Part shown: positions 1-5,139 of the stretch, piece after piece | Layout of the letters: each line of letters starts with the position of its first letter | How positions within the stretch are numbered: position 1 is the first letter of the stretch | From: an uncultured Lachnospiraceae bacterium | GTDB lineage: Bacteria; Bacillota; Clostridia; Lachnospirales; Lachnospiraceae | NCBI GenBank assembly: GCA_902783295.1 | Contig: CACZQT010000330.1 | Span: 1 to 5,139 of the forward strand | Direction of reading: 5' to 3' | Length of the DNA: 5,139 nt | The notes under the pieces: model-generated | Databases searched by the model: none | What the model saw: only the letters and a program-made list of their open reading frames with translations | Told to the model about the DNA's origin: nothing | Program-made: the position numbers and the translations under genes

Positions 1-14
1 CATGAGTATGAAGC

Positions 15-99
15 CGTTTTCCGAAGGAAAACGAGCGAAATACGAATGTTTTAGCATGGCGGGAATGCGAAGCATGGAGCCATGCGTCTGTTTTCTTTT
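15..99 (+). other. Structured leader/intergenic element upstream of malQ, with terminator-like fold
   Basis: Seen directly: an 8-bp perfect hairpin (15-22 with 26-33, loop GAA), then a nested hairpin. In the latter, GCATGGC (54-60) pairs with GCCATGC (79-85), and inside it ATGC (65-68) pairs with GCAT (72-75) around a GAA loop, leaving a purine internal loop GGGA/GGA. A T-rich tract (91-99) follows, so the nested hairpin could terminate transcription. Segment 27-36 can instead pair with 86-95 (GAAAAC with GTTTTC, then G-T wobbles and one mismatch), which excludes the first hairpin. It may be the terminator of a gene to the left, an attenuator for malQ, or a dispersed structured intergenic repeat. 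I cannot tell these apart from one copy. I see no clear promoter between it and malQ. Confidence 0.5.
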
Positions 100-101
100 A
101 A

Positions 102-118
102 TGCCTGAATCGCAGGCA
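102..118 (+). promoter_or_regulatory. Hairpin immediately upstream of the malQ ribosome binding site
   Basis: TGCCTG (102-107) pairs perfectly with CAGGCA (113-118) around the loop AATCG. It ends four bases before the malQ Shine-Dalgarno (AGGGAGGA, 123-130). It leaves that site free, so by itself it would not block translation. It could stabilise the message or insulate the site from the structures upstream. A 6-bp stem can arise by chance, so a function is only a suggestion. Confidence 0.35.
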
Positions 119-132
119 GCAGAGGGAGGAAA

Positions 133-1728
133 ATGAGAAGAAGCGGAATACTGATGCATATTACCTCGCTTCCGTCACCGTACGGAATCGGGACGCTGGG
201 AAAGGAAGCTTATCGGTTTGTGGATTTCCTGCATAAAGCCGGGCAGTCCTGCTGGCAGATTCTGCCGCTGGGACAGACGGGATACGGGGATTCTCCGTAC
301 CAGTCGTGCTCTACCTACGCCGGAAATCCGTATATGGTGGATCCGGACCAGCTGGTGAAGGAAGGCTATCTGACGAAGAAAGAAGTAGAAGCCGTTTCCT
401 GGGGGGATGACCCGGAGAATGTGGATTTCGCAGGGATGTATGTGAAGCGTTACCCTCTGCTGCGGAAGGCTTTCGAAAGGTTTCAGGAGAATATTCCGGC
501 GGATTACGATGCTTTCTGCTGGGAAGAGGGGCAGTGGCTGGAAGATTACGCCCTGTTTATGGCGATTAAAGATGAAAACGGAGGCGTTTCCTGGGATAAG
601 TGGGATAAGAACCTGCGCCTGCGGGAGCCGAAGGCTATGGAAGAAGCGAAGGCCCGGCTTGGCATGGAGATGTTTTTCTGGAAGATGGTGCAGTATTTCT
701 TCTTCCGCCAGTGGGAAAAAGTGAAAGCCTATGCTCATGAGAAAGGGATTACCATCATCGGGGATATCCCTATCTACGTAGCGGCGGACAGCGCGGATGT
801 ATGGGCGAATCCCTGGTATTTCGCACTGGATGAAGAAGGAACGCCGGTGGAAGTGGCTGGATGCCCGCCGGATGCTTTCTCGGCTGACGGCCAGCTCTGG
901 GGCAATCCAGTGTACCGCTGGGATGTGCTGCAGAAGGATGGCTACGGCTGGTGGATTGAACGGCTTCGCCGCTGCCTTCAGACCTACGATGAGCTTCGAA
1001 TTGACCATTTCCGAGGCTTCGATTCCTATTACTGCATTCCCTACGGGGATAAAGATGCGAAGAAAGGCTATTGGAGACAGGGACCCGGTATGGATTTCTT
1101 CCGGGCGATCCAGTACCAGCTTGGAAGCCTGCCGCTGATTGCTGAAGACCTGGGCTACCTTACCCCTTCGGTGCTGCAGCTCCTGGCGGAGGCCGGCTAT
1201 CCCGGGATGAAGGTCCTGCAGTTTGCTTTTGGAAGCAATGAGACCAATGCGTATCTGCCGCATCATCATGTAACCAAAGCTGTGATCTATACCGGTACTC
1301 ACGACAACCATACCATCCGGGGCTGGTGGGATTCCATTCCCCGTAAGGAGAGACAGGAAACAGAGGAAAGGCTGCACCGGAAAGAAGGGGAGACGCCGGA
1401 AGAAATGATGATGCGCGCCGCTCTGGAGAGCGTCTGCGAGACCTGCATTCTGACAATGCAGGACGTTCTGCGTCTGGACGGTTCCGCGCGCATGAACGAG
1501 CCTTCCACCGTGGGAAAGAACTGGAAGTGGAGAGCTGCGAAGAATTACCTGGATGATCCTTCGGTCTGGAAATGGCTGAGGAAGTGGACGAAATACTATG
1601 ACCGGCTGCCGTCGGCGGGACCTGTGCCTGCTCCGGAAATGAATTATGTTCCGGTGGGAGAGAAGCTGCCGCAGCCCGGTGCAGAGGACAAACCCGCTGA
1701 GAAACCGGAAGAAAATGAGAAAAACTGA
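133..1728 (+). CDS. malQ: 4-alpha-glucanotransferase (amylomaltase, GH77)
   Basis: Cytoplasmic enzyme that transfers alpha-1,4-glucan segments between maltodextrins, releasing glucose; it serves maltose/maltodextrin use and glycogen turnover. The N-terminus has the family signature (SGILMHITSLPSPYGIGTLG, residues 4-23, then LPLGQTGYGDSPYQ). The three GH77 catalytic acids are present: nucleophile D291 in RIDHFRGF, acid/base E338 in AEDLGYL and D391 in TGTHDNHT. The loop GCPPDAFSADGQLWGNPVY, typical of amylomaltases, is intact. The start is well supported by AGGGAGGA at 123-130, two bases before the ATG. The protein is 531 residues against about 500 for the family. The catalytic part ends near residue 491 (KYYDR), and a 40-residue Pro/Glu/Lys-rich tail, probably disordered, follows. 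The gene stands alone on its strand here and ends before a strong hairpin at 1760-1800. Family assignment is firm; the tail's role is unknown. Confidence 0.97.
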   Translation: MRRSGILMHITSLPSPYGIGTLGKEAYRFVDFLHKAGQSCWQILPLGQTGYGDSPYQSCSTYAGNPYMVDPDQLVKEGYLTKKEVEAVSWGDDPENVDFAGMYVKRYPLLRKAFERFQENIPADYDAFCWEEGQWLEDYALFMAIKDENGGVSWDKWDKNLRLREPKAMEEAKARLGMEMFFWKMVQYFFFRQWEKVKAYAHEKGITIIGDIPIYVAADSADVWANPWYFALDEEGTPVEVAGCPPDAFSADGQLWGNPVYRWDVLQKDGYGWWIERLRRCLQTYDELRIDHFRGFDSYYCIPYGDKDAKKGYWRQGPGMDFFRAIQYQLGSLPLIAEDLGYLTPSVLQLLAEAGYPGMKVLQFAFGSNETNAYLPHHHVTKAVIYTGTHDNHTIRGWWDSIPRKERQETEERLHRKEGETPEEMMMRAALESVCETCILTMQDVLRLDGSARMNEPSTVGKNWKWRAAKNYLDDPSVWKWLRKWTKYYDRLPSAGPVPAPEMNYVPVGEKLPQPGAEDKPAEKPEENEKN

Positions 1729-1759
1729 AAAAATCCGTGAGGAGATAATCTCGTCATAA

Positions 1760-1800
1760 GAACGAAAACAGGAAGGCGTTCCGCCTTCCTGTTTTCGTTC
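1760..1800. terminator. Bidirectional intrinsic terminator between malQ and plsC
   Basis: A perfect 19-bp inverted repeat, GAACGAAAACAGGAAGGCG (1760-1778) and its exact complement (1782-1800), is separated by the 3-base loop TTC. The GC-rich core GGAAGGCG/CGCCTTCC is flanked by an A-rich left side and a T-rich right side (TGTTTTCGTTC). Each strand therefore reads as a stem followed by a U-rich stretch, the form expected where two genes converge. It lies 31 bases after the malQ stop and 67 bases beyond the plsC stop. The U-tracts are interrupted by C and G, so efficiency may be less than complete. Confidence 0.88.
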
Positions 1801-1867
1801 TGTGCCGGGCATAAGGATGGTCTCTCTGCCGCGACGGTTTATTTTTCTTGCGATTCTGAAATCTGTG

Positions 1868-2611
1868 TTATTTATTCATCAAGGTACCGGAATTCCGTTC
1901 GTACATGCCCTCGATCTCCGAACGTACCTGCCCGGGAAGGGCTTTCCTGCCGGCCCGGTCAAGACCGGCGGTTTCCAGGGGAGCCCCGAATTCCACGGTG
2001 ACGTTCGTGCTGTGAATCCAGGGAAAATGATTCTCAAAGATATCATCCGTATGGGTCATGGCGACCGGCACGACCGGACAGCCGGCCAGTTCGGCAATCT
2101 TGAAGCTTCCTTCTTTAAAGGGGAGCATTTCCGGCTCATGGTTCCGGGTGCCTTCGGGACAGATCCAGATGGATATCTGCTTTTCCTTGATCAGTTCCGC
2201 GCAGGCTTTGATGGTATTCATCCCTTCCCGCAGATTTTCACGGTCCAGTGACTGGCAGTAAACCATCCGCATCCAGACACGCAGGGAGGGAACCTTCAGA
2301 ACCTGCTTTTTGGCTACAAAACCGGTCAGATGCCGCATCAGGGAGTAGCCGAGTACGATATCAAAATAGCTGCGGTGGTTGCTGACAAAGAGGACCGCCC
2401 GGTCTGAAGGAATCAGCTCCTCTCCTTTGACTTCCAGATGCACGCCTGACAGCCAGGCCAGGACTTTAAAACCGTTCCGGACACAGGCGAGTGCCGCCCG
2501 GTCCGCCTTGTCCGGCGAGGACAGCCGGATAATCCGGATGATGAGCCAGGCCGGAAGGCTGAAGACTGTCAGGTACAGCAAAAGGAAAAGAAAAGCCAGG
2601 ATGGTTCTCAT
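1868..2611 (-). CDS. plsC: 1-acyl-sn-glycerol-3-phosphate acyltransferase (PlsC/LPLAT family)
   Basis: Acylates lysophosphatidic acid at position 2 to give phosphatidic acid, the precursor of membrane phospholipids, at the inner face of the membrane. The 247-residue length is normal. Residues 3-30 form a hydrophobic N-terminal anchor. The catalytic HX4D motif is in NHRSYFDI (H79, D84). Motif II is in the region RVWMRMVYCQSLDR (111-124). Motif III is CPEGTRNHE (151-159), with Cys where many members have Phe. Motif IV is in CPVVPVAM (178-185). The start is supported by AGGAGG (minus strand, 2619-2624) seven bases before the ATG. It is the second gene of an operon with pncB, only 11 bases downstream, and ends in TAA. 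The acyl acceptor cannot be proven from sequence; a related lysophospholipid or aminolipid acyltransferase remains possible. Confidence 0.94.
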   Translation of the reverse strand: MRTILAFLFLLLYLTVFSLPAWLIIRIIRLSSPDKADRAALACVRNGFKVLAWLSGVHLEVKGEELIPSDRAVLFVSNHRSYFDIVLGYSLMRHLTGFVAKKQVLKVPSLRVWMRMVYCQSLDRENLREGMNTIKACAELIKEKQISIWICPEGTRNHEPEMLPFKEGSFKIAELAGCPVVPVAMTHTDDIFENHFPWIHSTNVTVEFGAPLETAGLDRAGRKALPGQVRSEIEGMYERNSGTLMNK

Positions 2612-2618
2612 GAAAATA

Positions 2619-2625
2619 CCTCCTA
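2619..2625 (-). promoter_or_regulatory. plsC ribosome binding site overlapping the pncB stop codon
   Basis: On the minus strand, the pncB stop codon TAG (2625-2623) runs directly into AGGAGG (2624-2619), sharing two bases. The plsC ATG follows seven bases later. A ribosome ending pncB therefore sits on the plsC initiation site. This arrangement usually means translational coupling and shows that both genes are on one message. Confidence 0.85.
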
Positions 2626-4116
2626 CGACTGGGTAGTAGCGGCCCCGCCTTCGATGCTGGTGTTCAGGCTGTCCAGAAGCCGGTACTTCATATCATACAG
2701 TTTCCGGGACAGGTCTATGTAGACCTTGTGGGGATTGGCAAAACGCCTTGTTTCTTCCCAGAGCGTATCCAGTTCATGCGCACAGATTTCGCGGATTTCC
2801 ATGACGGAGGGACTCTGGTAGATACATTCGCCATCCCGGAATACCGGTACCAGAAGCTGGCGCAGGGTAAAGGTGCCGGCTTTCAGATACGTTTTCTTCC
2901 AGGTGTGGACAGGATCGAAGATCATCAGGTTATGGTCTTCCGTAAAAACTTCGCCATCCAGGGCAAGAAGGTCGCCGATCAGCTTGCTGCTTTCCCTGTC
3001 GTAAATCCGGTAGATGATTTTGTTCCCCGGGTTGGTGATCTTTTCGGGGTTCTCCGATCTCTTGATTTTCGGAATGAAGCCTCCGGCTGTTCTGTCGAAA
3101 ATGGCGGCCAGCTTGTACACACCGCCAAAAGCCGGGCAGTCCTTGCTGGTGATCAGGTTGGTGCCGACACCCCAGGATGTAATTTCAGCGCCCTGGTTTT
3201 TCAGGCTCATGATCAGATATTCATCCAGATCGCAGGAGGCGGAGATGACAGCGTCCGGGAAACCGGCATCATCCAGCATCTTCCTGGCCTGCTTGGACAG
3301 ATAGGCCAGGTCACCGGAATCCAGCCGGATACCGTAGAAGGTCAGGGGGATGCCTGCCTCCCGCATTTCCGTAAAGACCCGGATGGCATTGGGAACACCG
3401 CTTCCCAGAGTATCGTAGGTATCCGCCAGAAGAATGCAGGCGGAGGGGTAAAGCTTCGCATAGGTCCGGAAAGCCGTAAGCTCATCCGGAAAACTCATGA
3501 TCCAGCTGTGGGCATGGGTGCCTTTGACGGGAATCCCGAACATCTGCCCTGCCAGGACGTTGCTGGTTCCTATACAGCCGCCGATGACGGCTGCCCGGGC
3601 CCCGTAGATGCCCGCATCCGGCCCCTGCGCCCGGCGGAGTCCGAATTCCATGATGCCGTCCCCTTTTGCTGCATGGCAGACACGGCTGGCTTTCGTTGCG
3701 ATCAGAGACTGATGATTAATGATGTTGAGCAGAGCCGGTTCCAGCAGCTGTGCCTGCATGATGGGGGCGATCACCTTGACCAGAGGTTCATTGGGAAAGA
3801 TAACCGTTCCTTCCGGGATGGCGTAGATGTCTCCGGTAAAGCGGAAATCTTTCAGATATTCCAGGAACGGTTCCCGGAAGATGCCGAGGGAACGCAGATA
3901 GGAAAGATCTCCCTCGGAAAAATGCAGGTTTTTCACATATTCAATAACCTGCTCCAGGCCGCAGCAGATGGCGTAGCCGCTGCCGCTGGGGTTGCTGCGG
4001 TAAAAGGCGTCGAAGACGACCAGCTCGTCGGAGCCGTTCTCGAAATAGCCCTGCATCATGGTCAGCTCGTAAAGGTCTGTGAGCAGGGTCAGGTTCCGTT
4101 CATCGGATTGAGGCAT
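2623..4116 (-). CDS. pncB: Nicotinate phosphoribosyltransferase
   Basis: Joins nicotinate to PRPP to give nicotinate mononucleotide, normally coupled to ATP hydrolysis: the entry step of the Preiss-Handler NAD salvage pathway, in the cytoplasm. Seen in the 497 residues: TDLYELTMMQGYF near the N-terminus (13-25), SGSGYAICCGLEQ (44-56), EFGLRRAQGPDAG (157-169), GTHAHSW (199-205), LLADTYDTLGSG (229-240), IRLDSGDL (263-270) and SWGVGTNLITS (314-324). By comparison with the GTxAH motif of the family, H203 is the likely phosphorylated histidine. Length and C-terminal region fit the Firmicute/mammalian-like NAPRTase group of roughly 490-540 residues. The ATG start has GGGAGGA (minus strand, 4130-4124) seven bases upstream. 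It is first in an operon with plsC and is driven by the promoter at 4242-4270 through a leader of about 120 bases. I see no truncation or frameshift. Confidence 0.97.
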   Translation of the reverse strand: MPQSDERNLTLLTDLYELTMMQGYFENGSDELVVFDAFYRSNPSGSGYAICCGLEQVIEYVKNLHFSEGDLSYLRSLGIFREPFLEYLKDFRFTGDIYAIPEGTVIFPNEPLVKVIAPIMQAQLLEPALLNIINHQSLIATKASRVCHAAKGDGIMEFGLRRAQGPDAGIYGARAAVIGGCIGTSNVLAGQMFGIPVKGTHAHSWIMSFPDELTAFRTYAKLYPSACILLADTYDTLGSGVPNAIRVFTEMREAGIPLTFYGIRLDSGDLAYLSKQARKMLDDAGFPDAVISASCDLDEYLIMSLKNQGAEITSWGVGTNLITSKDCPAFGGVYKLAAIFDRTAGGFIPKIKRSENPEKITNPGNKIIYRIYDRESSKLIGDLLALDGEVFTEDHNLMIFDPVHTWKKTYLKAGTFTLRQLLVPVFRDGECIYQSPSVMEIREICAHELDTLWEETRRFANPHKVYIDLSRKLYDMKYRLLDSLNTSIEGGAATTQS

Positions 4117-4241
4117 GATGAAATCCTCCCGTACAGTGGTTCATAAGAACAATTGGCAGAGGCGGCATCGCGCAGTCCGCGGAAAGGAAGAGCGCTTCGT
4201 GCTTCCGTTCGCACGCGAAGAGTGCGCAAGCATACTTTTTT

Positions 4242-4270
4242 ATTATACCACAGGCAGATGTCTGCATCAA
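4242..4270 (-). promoter_or_regulatory. Promoter of the pncB-plsC operon
   Basis: On the minus strand: -35 TTGATG (4270-4265; TTGA of TTGACA kept), a 17-base spacer, and a perfect -10 TATAAT (4247-4242) preceded by TGG, which makes it an extended -10. Transcription should start near 4235, about 120 bases before the pncB ATG. The spacing and extended -10 fit a housekeeping sigma-A promoter. Confidence 0.85.
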
Positions 4271-4313
4271 GAGCGCAGGGACGGGAAGCTATGGTACGGT
4301 TCCGGCTTTACGG

Positions 4314-4342
4314 TTGCAAAAAAACGGCAGGTACGATATAAT
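4314..4342 (+). promoter_or_regulatory. Promoter of the ABC permease gene
   Basis: -35 TTGCAA (4314-4319, four of six consensus bases), a 17-base spacer and a perfect -10 TATAAT (4337-4342). Initiation would fall near 4349, giving a leader of roughly 65 bases before the TTG start at 4414. It faces away from the pncB promoter. Confidence 0.83.
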
Positions 4343-4364
4343 TGCCCCACGATACAGGCACCAA

Positions 4365-4383
4365 CCGCACAGGTGCTGTGCGG
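4365..4383 (+). promoter_or_regulatory. Perfect inverted repeat in the permease leader
   Basis: CCGCACAG (4365-4372) and its exact complement CTGTGCGG (4376-4383) enclose the 3-base loop GTG. It lies about 16 bases after the predicted transcription start and 30 bases before the TTG codon. No T-run follows, so it is not an intrinsic terminator. It could be an operator just downstream of the promoter or an RNA hairpin in the leader. GCACC (4358-4362) with GGTGC (4372-4376) offers a competing fold. Confidence 0.5.
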
Positions 4384-4413
4384 AAGATTCGAATCAGAAA
4401 GGGCGGCCGGAGT

Positions 4414-5139
4414 TTGATCAGATCGTATTTTAAAAATTTCTGGAGATACCGCTATCTCCTTTACGAACTTGTAAAAAAGGGGATTACCCTGAAATATCGT
4501 CGTTCCTATCTGGGAATCATCTGGTCTCTGCTGGAACCGGTGCTTACCACGATTGTGCTTACGGTGGTTTTCGGCACCTTGTTCGGCAGGAAGGACCGGT
4601 CCTTTCCTCTGTATATTCTTTCCGGCAGACTTCTCTACTCCTTCTTCTCACAGGGAACCAAAGGAGCGCTGCGCTCCATCCGGGGAAATGCCGGCATGAT
4701 CAAGAAAGTCTATGTGCCGAAATATCTCTATCCCCTGTCTACAGTACTGTTCAATTTCATTATTTTCGTATTGTCCCTGATCGTTCTGGTTCTTCTGGGA
4801 ATCTTTACCGGCAATTATCCGAATCTCCGGTGGCTTGGAATCATCTTCCCGCTGCTTGTGCTGCTGGCCATGACTTTTGGAGTGGGTATGATCCTGGCTA
4901 CGGTGGCAGTGTATTTCCGTGATATGGAGTACCTTTGGGACGTTCTTCTGATGATTGTAATGTATACCTGCGCTATTTTCTACTACCCGGACCGGCTGCT
5001 GAAGAGCGGCTACTACTGGGTGCTGACCCTGAACCCCCTGTACGGTGTGATCGTCAATGTGCGGCATATCGTATTCAGCGAGGCACTGGAATGGCCGCGC
5101 ATGGCATATGCGGTTCTTTTCGCGGCGGCCTCCATTGTC
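4414..5139 (+). CDS. ABC-2 type polysaccharide/teichoic acid export permease (TagG/Wzm-like), 3' end outside window
   Basis: Membrane half of an ABC exporter that moves an undecaprenyl-linked surface glycan across the cytoplasmic membrane; its ATPase partner (TagH/Wzt type) would be expected next, beyond the window. The frame is open for 242 codons to the edge, and the family is about 250-280 residues, so only a little is missing. The cytoplasmic N-terminus WRYRYLLYELVKKGITLKYR and the following RSYLGIIWSLLEP are hallmarks of the ABC-2 exporter family. NAGMIKKVYVPKYLYPLS (92-109), AVYFRDMEYLW (166-176) and LNPLYGVI (207-214) are further family features. Hydrophobic segments lie at about 41-61, 66-80, 108-130, 143-166, 177-191 and from 231 on. 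I chose TTG at 4414 because it gives the usual short N-terminus before the FWRYRYLL motif, with a purine-rich AAAGGG (4398-4403) ten bases upstream. GTG at 4378 and TTG at 4342 are in-frame alternatives; the second overlaps the -10. The exported substrate cannot be told from sequence. Confidence 0.92.
   Translation, partial: MIRSYFKNFWRYRYLLYELVKKGITLKYRRSYLGIIWSLLEPVLTTIVLTVVFGTLFGRKDRSFPLYILSGRLLYSFFSQGTKGALRSIRGNAGMIKKVYVPKYLYPLSTVLFNFIIFVLSLIVLVLLGIFTGNYPNLRWLGIIFPLLVLLAMTFGVGMILATVAVYFRDMEYLWDVLLMIVMYTCAIFYYPDRLLKSGYYWVLTLNPLYGVIVNVRHIVFSEALEWPRMAYAVLFAAASIV

Larger units (their letters stand above)
4117..4413. other. Divergent intergenic region between pncB and the permease gene
   Basis: This 297-base stretch carries two outward-facing promoters and two leaders and no convincing gene. 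The pncB side (4117 to about 4235) is an untranslated leader with an imperfect hairpin: CTTCG-TGC (4195-4202) pairs with GCA-CGAAG (4211-4213 and 4216-4220) across a 2-base bulge. It also has a weak GTTC/GAAC hairpin (4139-4150) close to the ribosome binding site and the 8-base palindrome TCCGCGGA (4176-4183). Between the two -35 elements lie 43 bases (4271-4313) where a shared regulator could bind, but I recognise no operator there. The reading frames open across it span both promoters and resemble nothing known. Confidence 0.7.

Noticed and set aside
97..102. TTTAAT as a possible -10 for malQ
   Set aside because: The hexamer at the right distance upstream (74-79, ATGGAG) does not resemble a -35, and the site lies within the T tract of the hairpin element.
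1742..1752. Small GAGA-TAA-TCTC hairpin after malQ
   Set aside because: Four base pairs only. The perfect 19-bp hairpin just downstream is the credible terminator.
175..1812. 545-codon open frame on the minus strand opposite malQ
   Set aside because: It lies entirely opposite a gene with intact catalytic motifs, has no recognisable domain, and also reads through the terminator hairpin. It is a side effect of codon use on the real strand.
2728..4146. 472-codon open frame on the plus strand opposite pncB
   Set aside because: It mirrors the pncB coding sequence, has no family resemblance, and its start and end follow no ribosome binding site or terminator logic.
4115..4417. 100-codon plus-strand frame in the divergent intergenic region
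   Set aside because: It spans both promoters and the pncB leader, has a composition unlike a real protein, and its stop falls at the permease start. The intergenic signals explain the region better.
4648..5067. 139-codon minus-strand frame opposite the permease gene
   Set aside because: His/Gln-rich translation typical of the antisense of a hydrophobic membrane protein, with no domain.

Overview
The window looks like ordinary chromosome from a Gram-positive anaerobe of the Firmicutes, most likely a Clostridia/Lachnospiraceae-type organism. This rests on strong AGGAGG-type ribosome binding sites, clean TATAAT promoters, the protein flavour of all four genes and a moderately high GC content judged by eye. 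The taxonomic call is inference. There is no insertion sequence, CRISPR array, tRNA or rRNA, and no sign of a phage or defence island.

Layout. Positions 1-132 are a structured leader: three hairpins in a row, one followed by a T-rich tract, just upstream of the Shine-Dalgarno of malQ. malQ (133-1728, +) encodes a GH77 4-alpha-glucanotransferase with all three catalytic acids and an unusual Pro/Glu-rich 40-residue tail. A perfect 19-bp hairpin (1760-1800) sits between malQ and the convergent gene plsC and can act as a terminator in both directions. On the minus strand, pncB (nicotinate phosphoribosyltransferase, 4116-2623) and plsC (1-acylglycerol-3-phosphate acyltransferase, 2611-1868) form a tight two-gene operon, with the plsC ribosome binding site overlapping the pncB stop codon. 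The 297-base divergent intergenic region (4117-4413) holds two good sigma-A-type promoters facing away from each other. One drives pncB-plsC. The other drives a TTG-started, window-truncated ABC-2 permease of the TagG/Wzm type (4414-5139 and beyond, +).

How the genes relate. malQ belongs to glycogen/maltodextrin metabolism, pncB to NAD salvage, plsC to phospholipid synthesis, and the permease to export of a cell-surface polysaccharide or teichoic acid. Its ATPase partner is expected just past the right edge. They share no single pathway. The most interesting parts are non-coding: the malQ leader, whose segments can pair in mutually exclusive ways, and the hairpin in the permease leader, which also has an alternative fold. 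I see no convincing new multi-gene system here.
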